Shown: piece by piece, positions 53,853 to 61,720 of the stretch
How the letters are laid out: the number at the start of each line of letters is the position of its first letter
Numbering within the stretch: the first letter of the stretch is position 1
From: G965261475 sp965261475 [NCBI: bacterium]
GTDB lineage: Bacteria > SAR324 > XYD2-FULL-50-16
DNA: 64,000 bases
Assembly (NCBI GenBank): GCA_965261475.1
Contig: OZ253454.1
Coordinates: 1 to 64,000 of the forward strand
Direction: 5' to 3'
The notes under the pieces: generated by a model
Database searches by the model: none
What the model was told of the DNA's origin: nothing
Seen by the model: only the letters and a program-made list of their open reading frames with translations
Translations under genes and position numbers: made by a program

Positions 53853-54086
53853 ATGATTTTTCTTATTTTATCTTTTTTCTTGGTTTTAATTTTTTTTTTT
53901 GTTTGCCTGCAACCCCTGTTTTTGACCAAGCAAAAAAAACTTTCAGACTACCTACAAGCTAGAGATTTTGAGGTCATTGACAAAGAAAATAGATTAGCAG
54001 AATTATCAAAAGATTTACTACAAAAAAAAATTTCAAAGCAAGATTTTCAAGTGCTCCGTACAAAATTCTTACAAAATAAAAAGTGA
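53853..54086 (+). CDS. Short CcmI-like membrane protein (77 aa)
   Basis: A 77-residue product with one N-terminal helix (MIFLILSFFLVLIFFFVCLQPLFL) followed by a charged helical segment: LAELSKDLLQKKISKQDFQVLRTKFLQNKK. This matches the N-terminal membrane plus leucine-zipper part of CcmI, which commonly reads LAEL..DL..G.I....F..L...L. The long periplasmic TPR domain of full-length CcmI is absent. The position right after ccmH supports a role in heme ligation. Its stop codon overlaps the GTG of the next gene (GTGA). It could be a naturally minimal CcmI or a remnant; its intact frame and tight packing favour the former. The family assignment is by pattern only. Confidence 0.65.
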   Translation: MIFLILSFFLVLIFFFVCLQPLFLTKQKKLSDYLQARDFEVIDKENRLAELSKDLLQKKISKQDFQVLRTKFLQNKK

Positions 54087-54712
54087 TATTTTTAGACAAT
54101 TTGCGTATGCAGCCCTACTGGTATTTTTTTATTTTGCTTCCTTATTTTATTGGTGCTATTCCGTTTTCTTATTTGGTGACCAAGTTTTGTAGCAAAAAAG
54201 ATATTAGAAAATTTGGTAGTAAAAACGCAGGCTCTACTAATGTTACTCGCGTTGCTGGTAAAACAGCAGGTATTTTTGTTTTTTTGCTAGATTTTACTAA
54301 AGCAATATGCGCTTTATTGTTACTAGATATTTTTATTATGCATCAGACTGCTTTGTGGTTACAAATAGGTTTATTTTTAGTTTTGCTAGGGCATACCAAG
54401 AGTATTTTTTTAAATTTTACAGGTGGTAAAGGAGTAGCTTGTAACTTTGCTCTTTGGGCTTATCTTAGTTTTCCTGCTAGTTTATTGATGTTTTTTGTGT
54501 GGTTGCTCTTTTATCAATGGAAAAAATTGGTTAGTCTTGCAAGTATTTTTGGCTGTTTATCTTTGCCACTATGGGTGTGGTATTTTTCTAGGGAATATTT
54601 TTTACTTGCTATTTTTAGCTCTTGCTACATTATTATACTTCATAAGTCTAACATTATCCGTATCATCAAAAGAAAAGAAAATTCTTTTATCAAAAAGACT
54701 GCTGATAAGTAG
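54083..54712 (+). CDS. plsY: Acyl-phosphate:glycerol-3-phosphate acyltransferase PlsY
   Basis: PlsY transfers an acyl group from acyl-phosphate to glycerol-3-phosphate, making lysophosphatidate at the inner membrane. Family motifs are clear: FGSKNAGSTNVTRVAGKTAG near the N-terminus, GHTKSIFLNFTGGKGVA in the middle, and VSLASIFG. Several hydrophobic segments and a basic C-terminus (RIIKRKENSFIKK) fit the five-helix fold, and the length of ~200 is typical. GTG 54083 overlaps the previous stop by four bases, suggesting translational coupling. ATG 54107 (MQPYWYFFILL) is an alternative that starts directly at the first helix. Phospholipid genes follow further down the same operon. Confidence 0.94.
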   Translation: MIFLDNLRMQPYWYFFILLPYFIGAIPFSYLVTKFCSKKDIRKFGSKNAGSTNVTRVAGKTAGIFVFLLDFTKAICALLLLDIFIMHQTALWLQIGLFLVLLGHTKSIFLNFTGGKGVACNFALWAYLSFPASLLMFFVWLLFYQWKKLVSLASIFGCLSLPLWVWYFSREYFLLAIFSSCYIIILHKSNIIRIIKRKENSFIKKTADK

Positions 54713-54744
54713 TATGATTAAAACTTTAGATTTTATTTTTTATT

Positions 54745-55482
54745 GTGGCACAGTATTATTTTTTTTCTGGTATTTTGGTTATAGGGCAGGAATTTTGCGT
54801 CAAGGGTGTTGATGTAGTTAATATTAGAAAAGACTCCAAACCAAAGCTAGCAGCTAGTTTATACTTTCAAGATGATTGCCATAAAAGATATCTATGTCAA
54901 ATTCAACAAATTAAAAGCAGGTTTCTCAAACTTTTAGTCATTAAACAGCAGCTTATTGTTTATCCTAAATTTTTACTCTACCTTTATTTGCCTATGCTAC
55001 CTAAAGTAATATTAAATCAATTTTTGTTTCAAGCTACAGAGCTAGGCATACATTCTTTTTATTTTTTTGAGAGCGAATATAGCCACAAAATTCCCTCTGA
55101 TGTCAAAAAAGAAAAAATAAAAATATCTTGGGAGTGGATTTGTAAAAGAGCTTGTGAAAATTCTGGTGTTACTCTGCTGCCAAAATTTTTTTTTTGTGGG
55201 AAGTTGGAGTTAGCTCTACGGCAATTAAATACAAAGAAAATTCCTTTTTGTGTACTACAAAAAGACGCAAACAAAGAAAAAACACTTCCTGCTTCTTGTG
55301 CGGAACTTGCGGTTTTTGTCGGTCCTCAGCGAGGATTCTCAAAACAAGAAATAGAAAAAATGGATTGTCCTCAAATTGCATTAGGAAAACATTGGTTGAA
55401 ACCGCAGACAGCCGCTCTGAGCTCTCTTGCTATTTTTCAGCATCTATTTGGTGAGTTTCAATTTTATTTATCGAACAAATGA
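54745..55482 (+). CDS. rsmE: 16S rRNA m3U1498 methyltransferase RsmE (diverged)
   Basis: RsmE methylates U1498 of 16S rRNA using SAM through a SPOUT-type knot. Recognisable parts are the QATELGI segment, WEWICKRACENSG, and the C-terminal knot region (VFVGPQRGFSKQEIE ... IALGKHWLKPQTAALSSLAIFQHL), with a length of ~245. Two core motifs deviate from the usual form: GPEGGFS is GPQRGFS, and LR-TETA is LK-PQTA. The N-terminal PUA-like part is also weakly conserved. SAM binding may be altered, or this may be lineage divergence. GTG 54745 is the first start; the true start is uncertain. The stop overlaps the next start (ATGA). Confidence 0.85.
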   Translation: MAQYYFFSGILVIGQEFCVKGVDVVNIRKDSKPKLAASLYFQDDCHKRYLCQIQQIKSRFLKLLVIKQQLIVYPKFLLYLYLPMLPKVILNQFLFQATELGIHSFYFFESEYSHKIPSDVKKEKIKISWEWICKRACENSGVTLLPKFFFCGKLELALRQLNTKKIPFCVLQKDANKEKTLPASCAELAVFVGPQRGFSKQEIEKMDCPQIALGKHWLKPQTAALSSLAIFQHLFGEFQFYLSNK

Positions 55483-56855
55483 CTATATTTTATTTTTTAG
55501 TAGTAGGAGCAGCGCCGCTAGTACTTTGTTTTATGGCGGAGAGATTCTTTTTTACCTATTATATGACCCGCAGTGAAAAGAGAAAAAATCTCATACGGAA
55601 TTGTAAGTTTTTGCAGCCCAATTTTATAGGTAGATTGCGCTATCCTATGGGCATAATTTCTATCGGTATTTTACATCTATCACAAAATACCAATTTTGCT
55701 GGTATTTTGATTTCTGACAAAACGGCTTTTTATTTTTGGACCTTGTGGATGATTAGTGATATTACAGATGGCACTATTGCTAGACGCTATAGTTTAAATA
55801 CTAAAGCGGGTGAAACTATTGACCCTTTGTCCGATAAATTGATGCAGTTTCCGCTAATTTTATACTTATCTTATCTCGGTTATGCTAACTTTTGGTTGGT
55901 GCTCGTTTATGTTGGTGTAGATAGTGCTGGGCAGTTATTAAGAAAACTCAAAACTCAGCAAAAAGCAAATATCTTTGGCAAAGGAAAAACTTTTTTGGTT
56001 GTTATTCTCATAGCAGTTGTTTATTCGCAATATATTTTCTGGGGTAAGCTGTTCTTTAATCCTGCTAACCTCTTGATGGTTTGTGTTATTTTTTTAGCTA
56101 TCTCAAGTATTTTTTTTCGTTTTGTACCAAACTATCAGTATGGTAATGTCTTAAGTTTTACTAATTTTTTTTGCGGCATAGGGGGTATTGTTTTAGTAAT
56201 AATGAGTAAAGAAAATATAATCTATGCTTTTTTACTTGTTTTTTTGGGACAATTTTTAGACCTTTATGACGGTAGGGCTGTTAGAAAGTGGGGAGGTACC
56301 TTGCGCGGTGAGCTCTACGATGACATAGCAGACGGCACAAATTTTGGTGGCACTATTAGCTTAATTATCTTTGCTACTGTCTCTAATTTATATTTGGCTA
56401 TATTTTTAATGACAATATATTTCACTTTTACTGTTTATCGGCTTTACTACTTTATTATCAACAAAAGAAAAGAAAATATAGAAAAAACTCAAGCTGTAGA
56501 AGTGTTTCAAGGGCTACCTACACCTGCTAGCGCTTCTTTTGTGGGCTCTAGTTTAATCTTGCTAGTCAAATACCAAATGATTTTTTCAGAGAAAATTATT
56601 CTATTTTTACAAGCTTTTATAGTTATCTTTGCTAGCTTGCTGATGGTATCTAAGATACCCTACATACATTTTGCGCAAAAAATTCTACCAAAAGTATCTA
56701 ATACTATCAAAGCTATCAGTATGATTTTTATTATTCTTTTGTTGCTCTGGAGTTTTGATAATATGAATTTTGTTTATCTCATATATTTTTTATTTACCTG
56801 CACTATGCTGTATCTTGTGTTTGGTATTGAGTTTAGCAAAAAACTAACTAAATGA
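55479..56855 (+). CDS. Tandem PgsA-like/PssA-like CDP-alcohol phosphatidyltransferase (458 aa)
   Basis: This membrane protein carries two CDP-alcohol phosphatidyltransferase units in one chain. The first has the full signature D94..DG..AR, 8 residues, G111...D115...D119, preceded by QPNFIGRLRYPMG and followed by IFGKGKTFLVV, resembling PgsA. The second (residues ~217-300) has VPNYQYGNVLSFTNFFCGIGG, a PssA-like opening. Its signature is D261..DGRAVR, 7 residues, G277...D281...D285, where the usual Ala is Val and the spacing is one shorter. Family knowledge implies CDP-diacylglycerol is the lipid donor. The acceptors would be glycerol-3-phosphate and serine if the resemblances hold. Single-domain enzymes are ~180-260 residues, so this is a true fusion or duplication. 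It overlaps rsmE and plsC by four bases each. Confidence 0.82.
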   Translation: MTIFYFLVVGAAPLVLCFMAERFFFTYYMTRSEKRKNLIRNCKFLQPNFIGRLRYPMGIISIGILHLSQNTNFAGILISDKTAFYFWTLWMISDITDGTIARRYSLNTKAGETIDPLSDKLMQFPLILYLSYLGYANFWLVLVYVGVDSAGQLLRKLKTQQKANIFGKGKTFLVVILIAVVYSQYIFWGKLFFNPANLLMVCVIFLAISSIFFRFVPNYQYGNVLSFTNFFCGIGGIVLVIMSKENIIYAFLLVFLGQFLDLYDGRAVRKWGGTLRGELYDDIADGTNFGGTISLIIFATVSNLYLAIFLMTIYFTFTVYRLYYFIINKRKENIEKTQAVEVFQGLPTPASASFVGSSLILLVKYQMIFSEKIILFLQAFIVIFASLLMVSKIPYIHFAQKILPKVSNTIKAISMIFIILLLLWSFDNMNFVYLIYFLFTCTMLYLVFGIEFSKKLTK

Positions 56856-57601
56856 TAAAAATAGTTGCATTTTTAGCGAGTGTTTTGTTGTTTATTCCAA
56901 TACTCATTACTCCTATTTTATTTTTTTGGCTTTATTTTTTACCTGCACCGCTTAGGTCTAAAGCTATCAGACCTATTGTGAAACTTTGGTGCAATGTTTG
57001 TTTTCTTAAATTATTAGCTATTGATTTACATACCGAGCTCCCTACAAAAAAATTCAAAGGTGCTACTCTAATTATTAGCAATCACCAATCTTTTATAGAC
57101 ATAGGAATTTTAATGACTTTGTATAGGTGCGGATTTATTTTAAAAAAATCGTTGAGCTATACACCATTTGGTTGGATTGCTGCTTTGGTGGGCTCTGTGT
57201 CTTTAGAGAGGTCATCTCTCAAGAGTTTTATGTTAATGTTAAAAAAATGCGCAAAAAGAATTCAGCAAAAAGAAGTTATCTGCTTTTTTCCTGAAGGTAC
57301 TCGTAGCAAAACAGGTGAGTTACTCCCGTTTAAAAAGGGTATATTAAATTTTTTTTACAAAAAAAATATTCCCACTTTAATTTTGGCACAGTACGGCACT
57401 GCTGATATTTTACCGCATAAATCTTGGCTACCTAGATTGGGTAAAAAGGTTGTGATTTTAGAATGCGGATTTTTACTACCTCAAGATTACGCTAGTTGCC
57501 AAGAATTTACTTCTGTTTGCTATCAAAAAATACAACAAAACGTGCAAAAAGCAAAAATAATGCAGGCACAGCTAAAGAATAATGCCAAAGCTAGTAGTTA
57601 A
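56852..57601 (+). CDS. plsC: 1-acyl-sn-glycerol-3-phosphate acyltransferase PlsC
   Basis: PlsC converts lysophosphatidate to phosphatidate. The NHQSFID motif (His78 and Asp83, the HX4D catalytic pair) and FPEGTRSKTGELLPFKKG (from residue 146) are both intact. An N-terminal hydrophobic region (~residues 5-30) serves as membrane anchor, and the 249-residue length is typical. The ATG overlaps the upstream fused phosphatidyltransferase stop (ATGA). With PlsY upstream and the CDP-alcohol enzyme between them, the operon covers glycerol-phosphate acylation and head-group attachment; CdsA is not in the window. It ends convergently 17 bp from waaA. Confidence 0.95.
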   Translation: MIKIVAFLASVLLFIPILITPILFFWLYFLPAPLRSKAIRPIVKLWCNVCFLKLLAIDLHTELPTKKFKGATLIISNHQSFIDIGILMTLYRCGFILKKSLSYTPFGWIAALVGSVSLERSSLKSFMLMLKKCAKRIQQKEVICFFPEGTRSKTGELLPFKKGILNFFYKKNIPTLILAQYGTADILPHKSWLPRLGKKVVILECGFLLPQDYASCQEFTSVCYQKIQQNVQKAKIMQAQLKNNAKASS

Positions 57602-57618
57602 TTTTGTTATTGGAATAT

Positions 57619-58833
57619 TTAGTTTTTGTAAATTTTAGCTAGCATTGCTACTGTTTTTGGAAGGGCTTTTGACTGTTTGGCAATAATTCTTTGAGCTTTG
57701 AGCAGGTTGGCGTGGAATGCTGTAGGGTTGTTGATACAGTTTTTGAGAAACTCTACTAATTCTTGTGTATTATGCACTTTCACAATGGAATTGCTAGCTA
57801 AAAATAACTCCATCGCAAACTCAAAATTTTTAGTATTGTATCCTGTGGCTGTAGGCTTGGTATAGTTGAGTGCTTCGATCATATTTTGTCCTCCCCTATT
57901 ACACAGACTACCACCTACAAAGATGCTATCCGCACAAGCATACCAAGCTGGTAGAACGCCTAGTAAAGGGACAAAAAGAATTTGTCTGTTCACTTGCTTT
58001 TGGTTTGGATGATGGCTTAATTTTTGAAACGCGCAACCTTGTAATTGCTTTAAAAATTGTTTTTGTTTGTCTGGGTGTCTGGGAATAATAACCAAGTAGG
58101 TCAATTTTTTTGTATGGCTGATTTTTTTGAAAGCAGCGAGTATAATTGGGAGCTCTTCTGCTTGCAAGGAAGCAGCGACAAACACAAACGCATTTTTTGG
58201 AAAAATTTTTCTCAGAGAATCTGGTGATTGTTTTTGATGATTATAAAATTTAAGGTTGCCGTTGCTGTAAATATGAGGATTGTTGGTAAGAGATAAATAA
58301 AATTTATAAACTTTATTGCTAGAGGCAGTAACTAGTGTAAATTTTGCTAAAAGCTCTTTGTATATTATCTTGTTACAACTACTTTGCATCTTTTGCGGGT
58401 GCACTCTACCATTTATCAAGCATACAGGGTGATTTTTTGACATAATGCCTACAAGGTTAGCCCAAAGCTCTGCTTCTATTAGCACTAAACCCTTGGCGCG
58501 CATTCTTTTTTTCCAGAGACTAATAGCAAAAGCAAAATCAAGTGGTGAGGCGTAGGAGTGAGGTTGAAAGGTTTTGGCTTGGTGTAAACCTCCAAGTGTA
58601 TTTGTAGTAATAAAAAAATTTATATTCCAGTTTTGAGTAATTTTTTTTACTAGCTGGACTTCTCCTAGCGAGGCTGCGTGAAACCATAAACGAGCTTGTT
58701 GACAACTAGGGGGACAAAAAGTATTTTTTATTTTTTGAAAGTAAAAACTTCTATTTTTAGAAAAAAGTAGAGCAAAAATACAAAGATCTAACAAACATAG
58801 CGCTACCAAAGAAGAGCAAATTCTAAGAAACAT
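57619..58833 (-). CDS. waaA: 3-deoxy-D-manno-octulosonic acid (Kdo) transferase WaaA
   Basis: WaaA adds Kdo to lipid A precursors at the inner-membrane face, so this cell makes lipopolysaccharide. The 404-residue product has an N-terminal membrane helix (~5-24), the WFHAASLGEV motif (residues 50-59, with the catalytic-base-type Glu58), EAELWANL (E120/E122), the PRHPDKQ segment, and GGSLCNRGGQNMIEAL in the C-terminal GT-B domain. It is slightly shorter than the usual ~420-430. ATG 58833 follows the ispG stop by 11 bases, so the two are probably co-transcribed. Whether it adds one or more Kdo units cannot be read from the sequence. Confidence 0.94.
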   Translation of the reverse strand: MFLRICSSLVALCLLDLCIFALLFSKNRSFYFQKIKNTFCPPSCQQARLWFHAASLGEVQLVKKITQNWNINFFITTNTLGGLHQAKTFQPHSYASPLDFAFAISLWKKRMRAKGLVLIEAELWANLVGIMSKNHPVCLINGRVHPQKMQSSCNKIIYKELLAKFTLVTASSNKVYKFYLSLTNNPHIYSNGNLKFYNHQKQSPDSLRKIFPKNAFVFVAASLQAEELPIILAAFKKISHTKKLTYLVIIPRHPDKQKQFLKQLQGCAFQKLSHHPNQKQVNRQILFVPLLGVLPAWYACADSIFVGGSLCNRGGQNMIEALNYTKPTATGYNTKNFEFAMELFLASNSIVKVHNTQELVEFLKNCINNPTAFHANLLKAQRIIAKQSKALPKTVAMLAKIYKN

Positions 58834-58844
58834 TTTTTAATTTT

Positions 58845-60548
58845 TTATGGTGCTACCCATTTTCCTTCCTTTTTGATGAGTTCAATTAAGCTATCTACGG
58901 CAAGATGTTCAGGGATAGAGCGTTTGATTCTCTGGTGCCCTAAATATAAATCTACCTTGCCACTAGCAGAGCCTACATAGCCAAAATCTGAATCTGCCAT
59001 TTCGCCGGGACCGTTTACCATACATCCCATAATTCCAATTTTTATTCCTTTTAAATGATTGGTTTGTTGTTTGATTTTAGCAGTAATTTTTTGTAAATTA
59101 AAAATAGTTCTACCACAAGAAGGACAGGCAATGTATTCGGTACGCGAAATTTTTGTCTTTGTAGCTTGTAGCAAAAAACTCAATCTTTGTAACTGAGTGA
59201 TTGTAGAGTGAGGATGAATTAGCAAAAAATCTAACAATCCTTCGCCTAGTAGGCAAGCTTGTTGTACTTCTAAACTATAGTCTGTACTAGAGGTTTTTGG
59301 TGGTAACAAGATTCCAGCAGGGCAAGGGAGTTTTTGGTATTTTTGATAAATTTTTCTAATACTTCTAATAGGATTATGAAAATCAAATAAAATAGCTATG
59401 TAAGTTTCTGGTGGTGGTAACTCTTGCAAGCTATCTCGCCAAACAAATAATGGTGCTTGTTCTTTTGTAAAGAAAAGCTGGTCTTCTGTGAAGATATAAT
59501 TAAAATCAGCGGTAAAAAAATCTTTTTCTGGTAATTGCAATTTTTGAGGTTTACCTATTTTGACATTACTAGCTCCCGCAAGTTGTATTTTCTCTTTGCT
59601 CTTTAGAGCTGTATTTTCTATGCGGTATTGTGTTATATTTTGGTGGTATTTTTTTTCTTTCCAGCATACTTTTTCGTAATTTGAAAATTTTGCTAAAAAT
59701 TGTTTAGCAAAAACAACTTCGTTGATGCTATTTTCGGTCAAAGAAATACGCAAGGTATCTCCAATGCCATCAAACAACAAAGGTGTTATACCTACTAAGC
59801 TTTTACTCCTGCCGGCTGTCTCATTACCAGCCTCTGTAACTCCTAAATGTAGAGGAATTTTTGCTTTTGATTTTTGACAAAATAAACGATATGCTTTTTG
59901 AACTACCAAAGGGTTAGATGATTTTAAAGAAACTATGATTTGATGAAAATTGTGCTCTGCAAATAATTCTATAGCTTCTAGCGCTGAGGCTACCATACCT
60001 AAAGGAGTGTCTCCGTAAGCTTGCAACATACGAGACGACAAAGAGCCTTGATTAACTCCAATACGCAGAGCTAATTTTTTTTCTTTTAATTTTTTGACTA
60101 AAGGGATAATTCTTTGACGAAACCGCTCCCTACCTTCTTGTAGGTCAAAGGCTAAATGTGAACGAGAGCTAGAATTTTTAGCACGGTCAGAAAAGTTTCC
60201 CGGATTGATTCTAATTTTTTCAAAAAATTCGCAAGCATCTAGGGCTAGGTGAGGGGCAAAATGAATATCTGCTGCCAAAGGAATAGTAATTCCTTCTTCT
60301 ATCATCAATTTACGAATTGTTGCCATGTGGGCTAGATCTCTACGGCTAGGAATAGCCAAACGAATTAACATGCAACCTGCTTGTTGTAGTTGTTTAATTT
60401 CTTTCAAGCAAGCTATAGGATGGTAAGTATGCGAGGTCAGCATAGACTGCACTACAATAGGGTGTTTACTACCTATAGGTAAATCTCTTACCCATACAGT
60501 TTTAGTTACTCTTCTTTGATAAAATAACGGGTAGGTTAACTTTTGCAT
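58845..60548 (-). CDS. ispG: 4-hydroxy-3-methylbut-2-enyl diphosphate synthase IspG, long form (567 aa)
   Basis: IspG is the [4Fe-4S] enzyme converting MEcPP to HMBPP in the MEP isoprenoid pathway. The TIM-barrel part (PIVVQSMLTSHT ... IPLAADIHFAPHLAL ... KIRINPGNF ... LRIGVNQGSLS ... HLGVTEAG) and the cluster-binding C-terminal domain are clear. The cluster ligands are ACPSCGR (Cys475 and Cys478) and GIMGCMVNGPGEM (Cys509 and Glu516). At 567 residues it is longer than the ~370-420 of most bacteria. The extra ~170 residues lie between the two domains, as in the plant, Chlamydia, Bacteroidetes and Leptospira type (the A* insert). ATG 60548 is preceded by AGAGG about 12 bases upstream. Confidence 0.95.
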   Translation of the reverse strand: MQKLTYPLFYQRRVTKTVWVRDLPIGSKHPIVVQSMLTSHTYHPIACLKEIKQLQQAGCMLIRLAIPSRRDLAHMATIRKLMIEEGITIPLAADIHFAPHLALDACEFFEKIRINPGNFSDRAKNSSSRSHLAFDLQEGRERFRQRIIPLVKKLKEKKLALRIGVNQGSLSSRMLQAYGDTPLGMVASALEAIELFAEHNFHQIIVSLKSSNPLVVQKAYRLFCQKSKAKIPLHLGVTEAGNETAGRSKSLVGITPLLFDGIGDTLRISLTENSINEVVFAKQFLAKFSNYEKVCWKEKKYHQNITQYRIENTALKSKEKIQLAGASNVKIGKPQKLQLPEKDFFTADFNYIFTEDQLFFTKEQAPLFVWRDSLQELPPPETYIAILFDFHNPIRSIRKIYQKYQKLPCPAGILLPPKTSSTDYSLEVQQACLLGEGLLDFLLIHPHSTITQLQRLSFLLQATKTKISRTEYIACPSCGRTIFNLQKITAKIKQQTNHLKGIKIGIMGCMVNGPGEMADSDFGYVGSASGKVDLYLGHQRIKRSIPEHLAVDSLIELIKKEGKWVAP

Positions 60549-60563
60549 AAAAAGCTATTGCCT

Positions 60564-61022
60564 CTAATTTGCTAAATGCTTGTAGGCAGCAAAGCATTTG
60601 TCTAGCTCTAGACAAAAGATAGGTTTGTTTCTTTTTATATACATTCCAGAAAAGATGCCAGATAATAAATTTTGAGGGAAGAGCTTGAGACTCTTTTTAT
60701 TCAAAGGAACTTTCTTGTTTTCTAACGCAATATAATTACCAACTATATTGTTAGTAAAAATACCAAAAGTACAATTTTCAAATTTTTTGAGCATCAAAAT
60801 TCCTTTGTTAGAAAACTTAACATATCCATCAGAGAAAAATAAATCTAGGTGCACAATAAAGCCCTTTTCATTAGAATTCTTTTTGTGATAATTCCAAATT
60901 ATATGAGAAAACTTATTTTTAGACAAAACTAAATTATTTAAATTGGTAATTTTTTCCAATATTTTTTGCTCAATAGTGATAGAGCAGCTACCTTGTGGAA
61001 TTAAAAGATATTGTTTCTTCAA
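60564..61022 (-). CDS. Unknown protein, possible diverged CheW-like domain (152 aa)
   Basis: I do not recognise this firmly. The TTG start is supported by an in-frame stop four codons upstream and the lack of a nearby ATG. No signal peptide or membrane helix is visible. The C-terminal half (NCTFGIFTNNIVGNYIALE, then LNKKSLKLFPQNLLSGIFSGMYIKRNKPIFCLELDKCF) follows the order of a CheW fold: a G-I-x-V-D-x-V-x-G-like strand, a linker, G-x-x-x-x-x-x-x-x-I-x-L-L-D-x-D-K. The N-terminal half has shorter beta-like stretches. CheW-like proteins couple receptors to CheA, but no chemotaxis partner is in the window. It sits 15 bp upstream of ispG and is probably co-transcribed. The assignment is tentative. 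Confidence 0.45.
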   Translation of the reverse strand: MKKQYLLIPQGSCSITIEQKILEKITNLNNLVLSKNKFSHIIWNYHKKNSNEKGFIVHLDLFFSDGYVKFSNKGILMLKKFENCTFGIFTNNIVGNYIALENKKVPLNKKSLKLFPQNLLSGIFSGMYIKRNKPIFCLELDKCFAAYKHLAN

Positions 61023-61040
61023 AATAAATTTTTAGAAAAA

Positions 61041-61116
61041 TGAACTATACTAGTAACTTGTCATAAATAGCGTAATGTTTCAATGATAAATTGACTATAT
61101 TGGCTGTAACTTGCAA
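61041..61116 (+). repeat. Two related 23-26-bp elements in a divergent promoter region
   Basis: TGAACTATACTAGTAACTTG (from 61041) and TTGACTATATTGGCTGTAACTTG (from 61091) share an ACTATA...GTAACTTG core, 50 bp apart in the same orientation, between the divergent 61022 and 61160 genes. They may be paired promoters on the minus strand (TATAGT as -10) or binding sites. Confidence 0.35.
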
Positions 61117-61159
61117 GAAACTTTTTTTTAACATACTCTTGCAGGAATAATAAACTATT

Positions 61160-61720
61160 ATGGAACACAACAAATTTCAACTAAACTTTGGGTGGGGCAA
61201 TATTGTTGTCTTTGTTTTTTTTTCTCTAGTGTCCTTTACTACTATTTTTTTGCTAGGAGTTCTAGTAGGCAAAAATTCTGCAATTTCCGTTCAGGAGATT
61301 ATTTTACCAGTTGAGACCAAGACAAAAGTAGAACAAAATACACTTCAAAAACAAACTACTCCTGCGCTAAAAATAGAGCAAAATACATCTCAAAAACAAA
61401 CTACTCCGCAGCAAAAGAAAAAAAAAGCAAAACCCAAGAAGCTAGTTATTTCTCAAGAAACCCAAGCTCTTTTTGGAAAAAATGACTATGTCATCCAGCT
61501 CATATCCTACAAGAGCAAAACTAAAGCAGAAAGTTTGCAGCGTTTGCTAAAGGATAATTTTTACCCCGCTTATATTCTAGTATTTTCTAAAGACAAGCAA
61601 ACATATTATCGTGTGAGAGTAGGCTCCTACTCTCTAGCAGAAGCTAAAAGAGTGACTAAAGACTTAGCAAAACAATTCCCTGTTTTTACCAATACTAGAA
61701 TATTTAAAATCAGGAAGTAA
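61160..61720 (+). CDS. Membrane-anchored SPOR-domain protein (186 aa)
   Basis: A single N-terminal helix (~residues 14-36, VVFVFFSLVSFTTIFLLGVLVG) is followed by a basic, Gln/Thr/Lys-rich linker containing two imperfect copies of EQNTxQKQTTP. A C-terminal SPOR domain (~107-186) reads YVIQLISYKSKTKAESLQRLL, then YRVRVGSYSLAEAKRVTKDL. SPOR domains bind denuded peptidoglycan glycans and commonly mark division-site proteins such as FtsN or DedD. The topology fits an FtsN-like inner-membrane protein with a periplasmic SPOR domain, but the FtsN essential core is not recognisable. An AGGA lies 14 bases before the ATG. Its 3' end overlaps the convergent RND gene by 11 bases. Confidence 0.88.
   Translation: MEHNKFQLNFGWGNIVVFVFFSLVSFTTIFLLGVLVGKNSAISVQEIILPVETKTKVEQNTLQKQTTPALKIEQNTSQKQTTPQQKKKKAKPKKLVISQETQALFGKNDYVIQLISYKSKTKAESLQRLLKDNFYPAYILVFSKDKQTYYRVRVGSYSLAEAKRVTKDLAKQFPVFTNTRIFKIRK

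Noticed and set aside
54495-54812. 105-residue plus-strand frame overlapping plsY
   Set aside because: It lies largely inside the well-supported plsY and rsmE frames and has no recognisable features beyond AT-rich hydrophobic translation.
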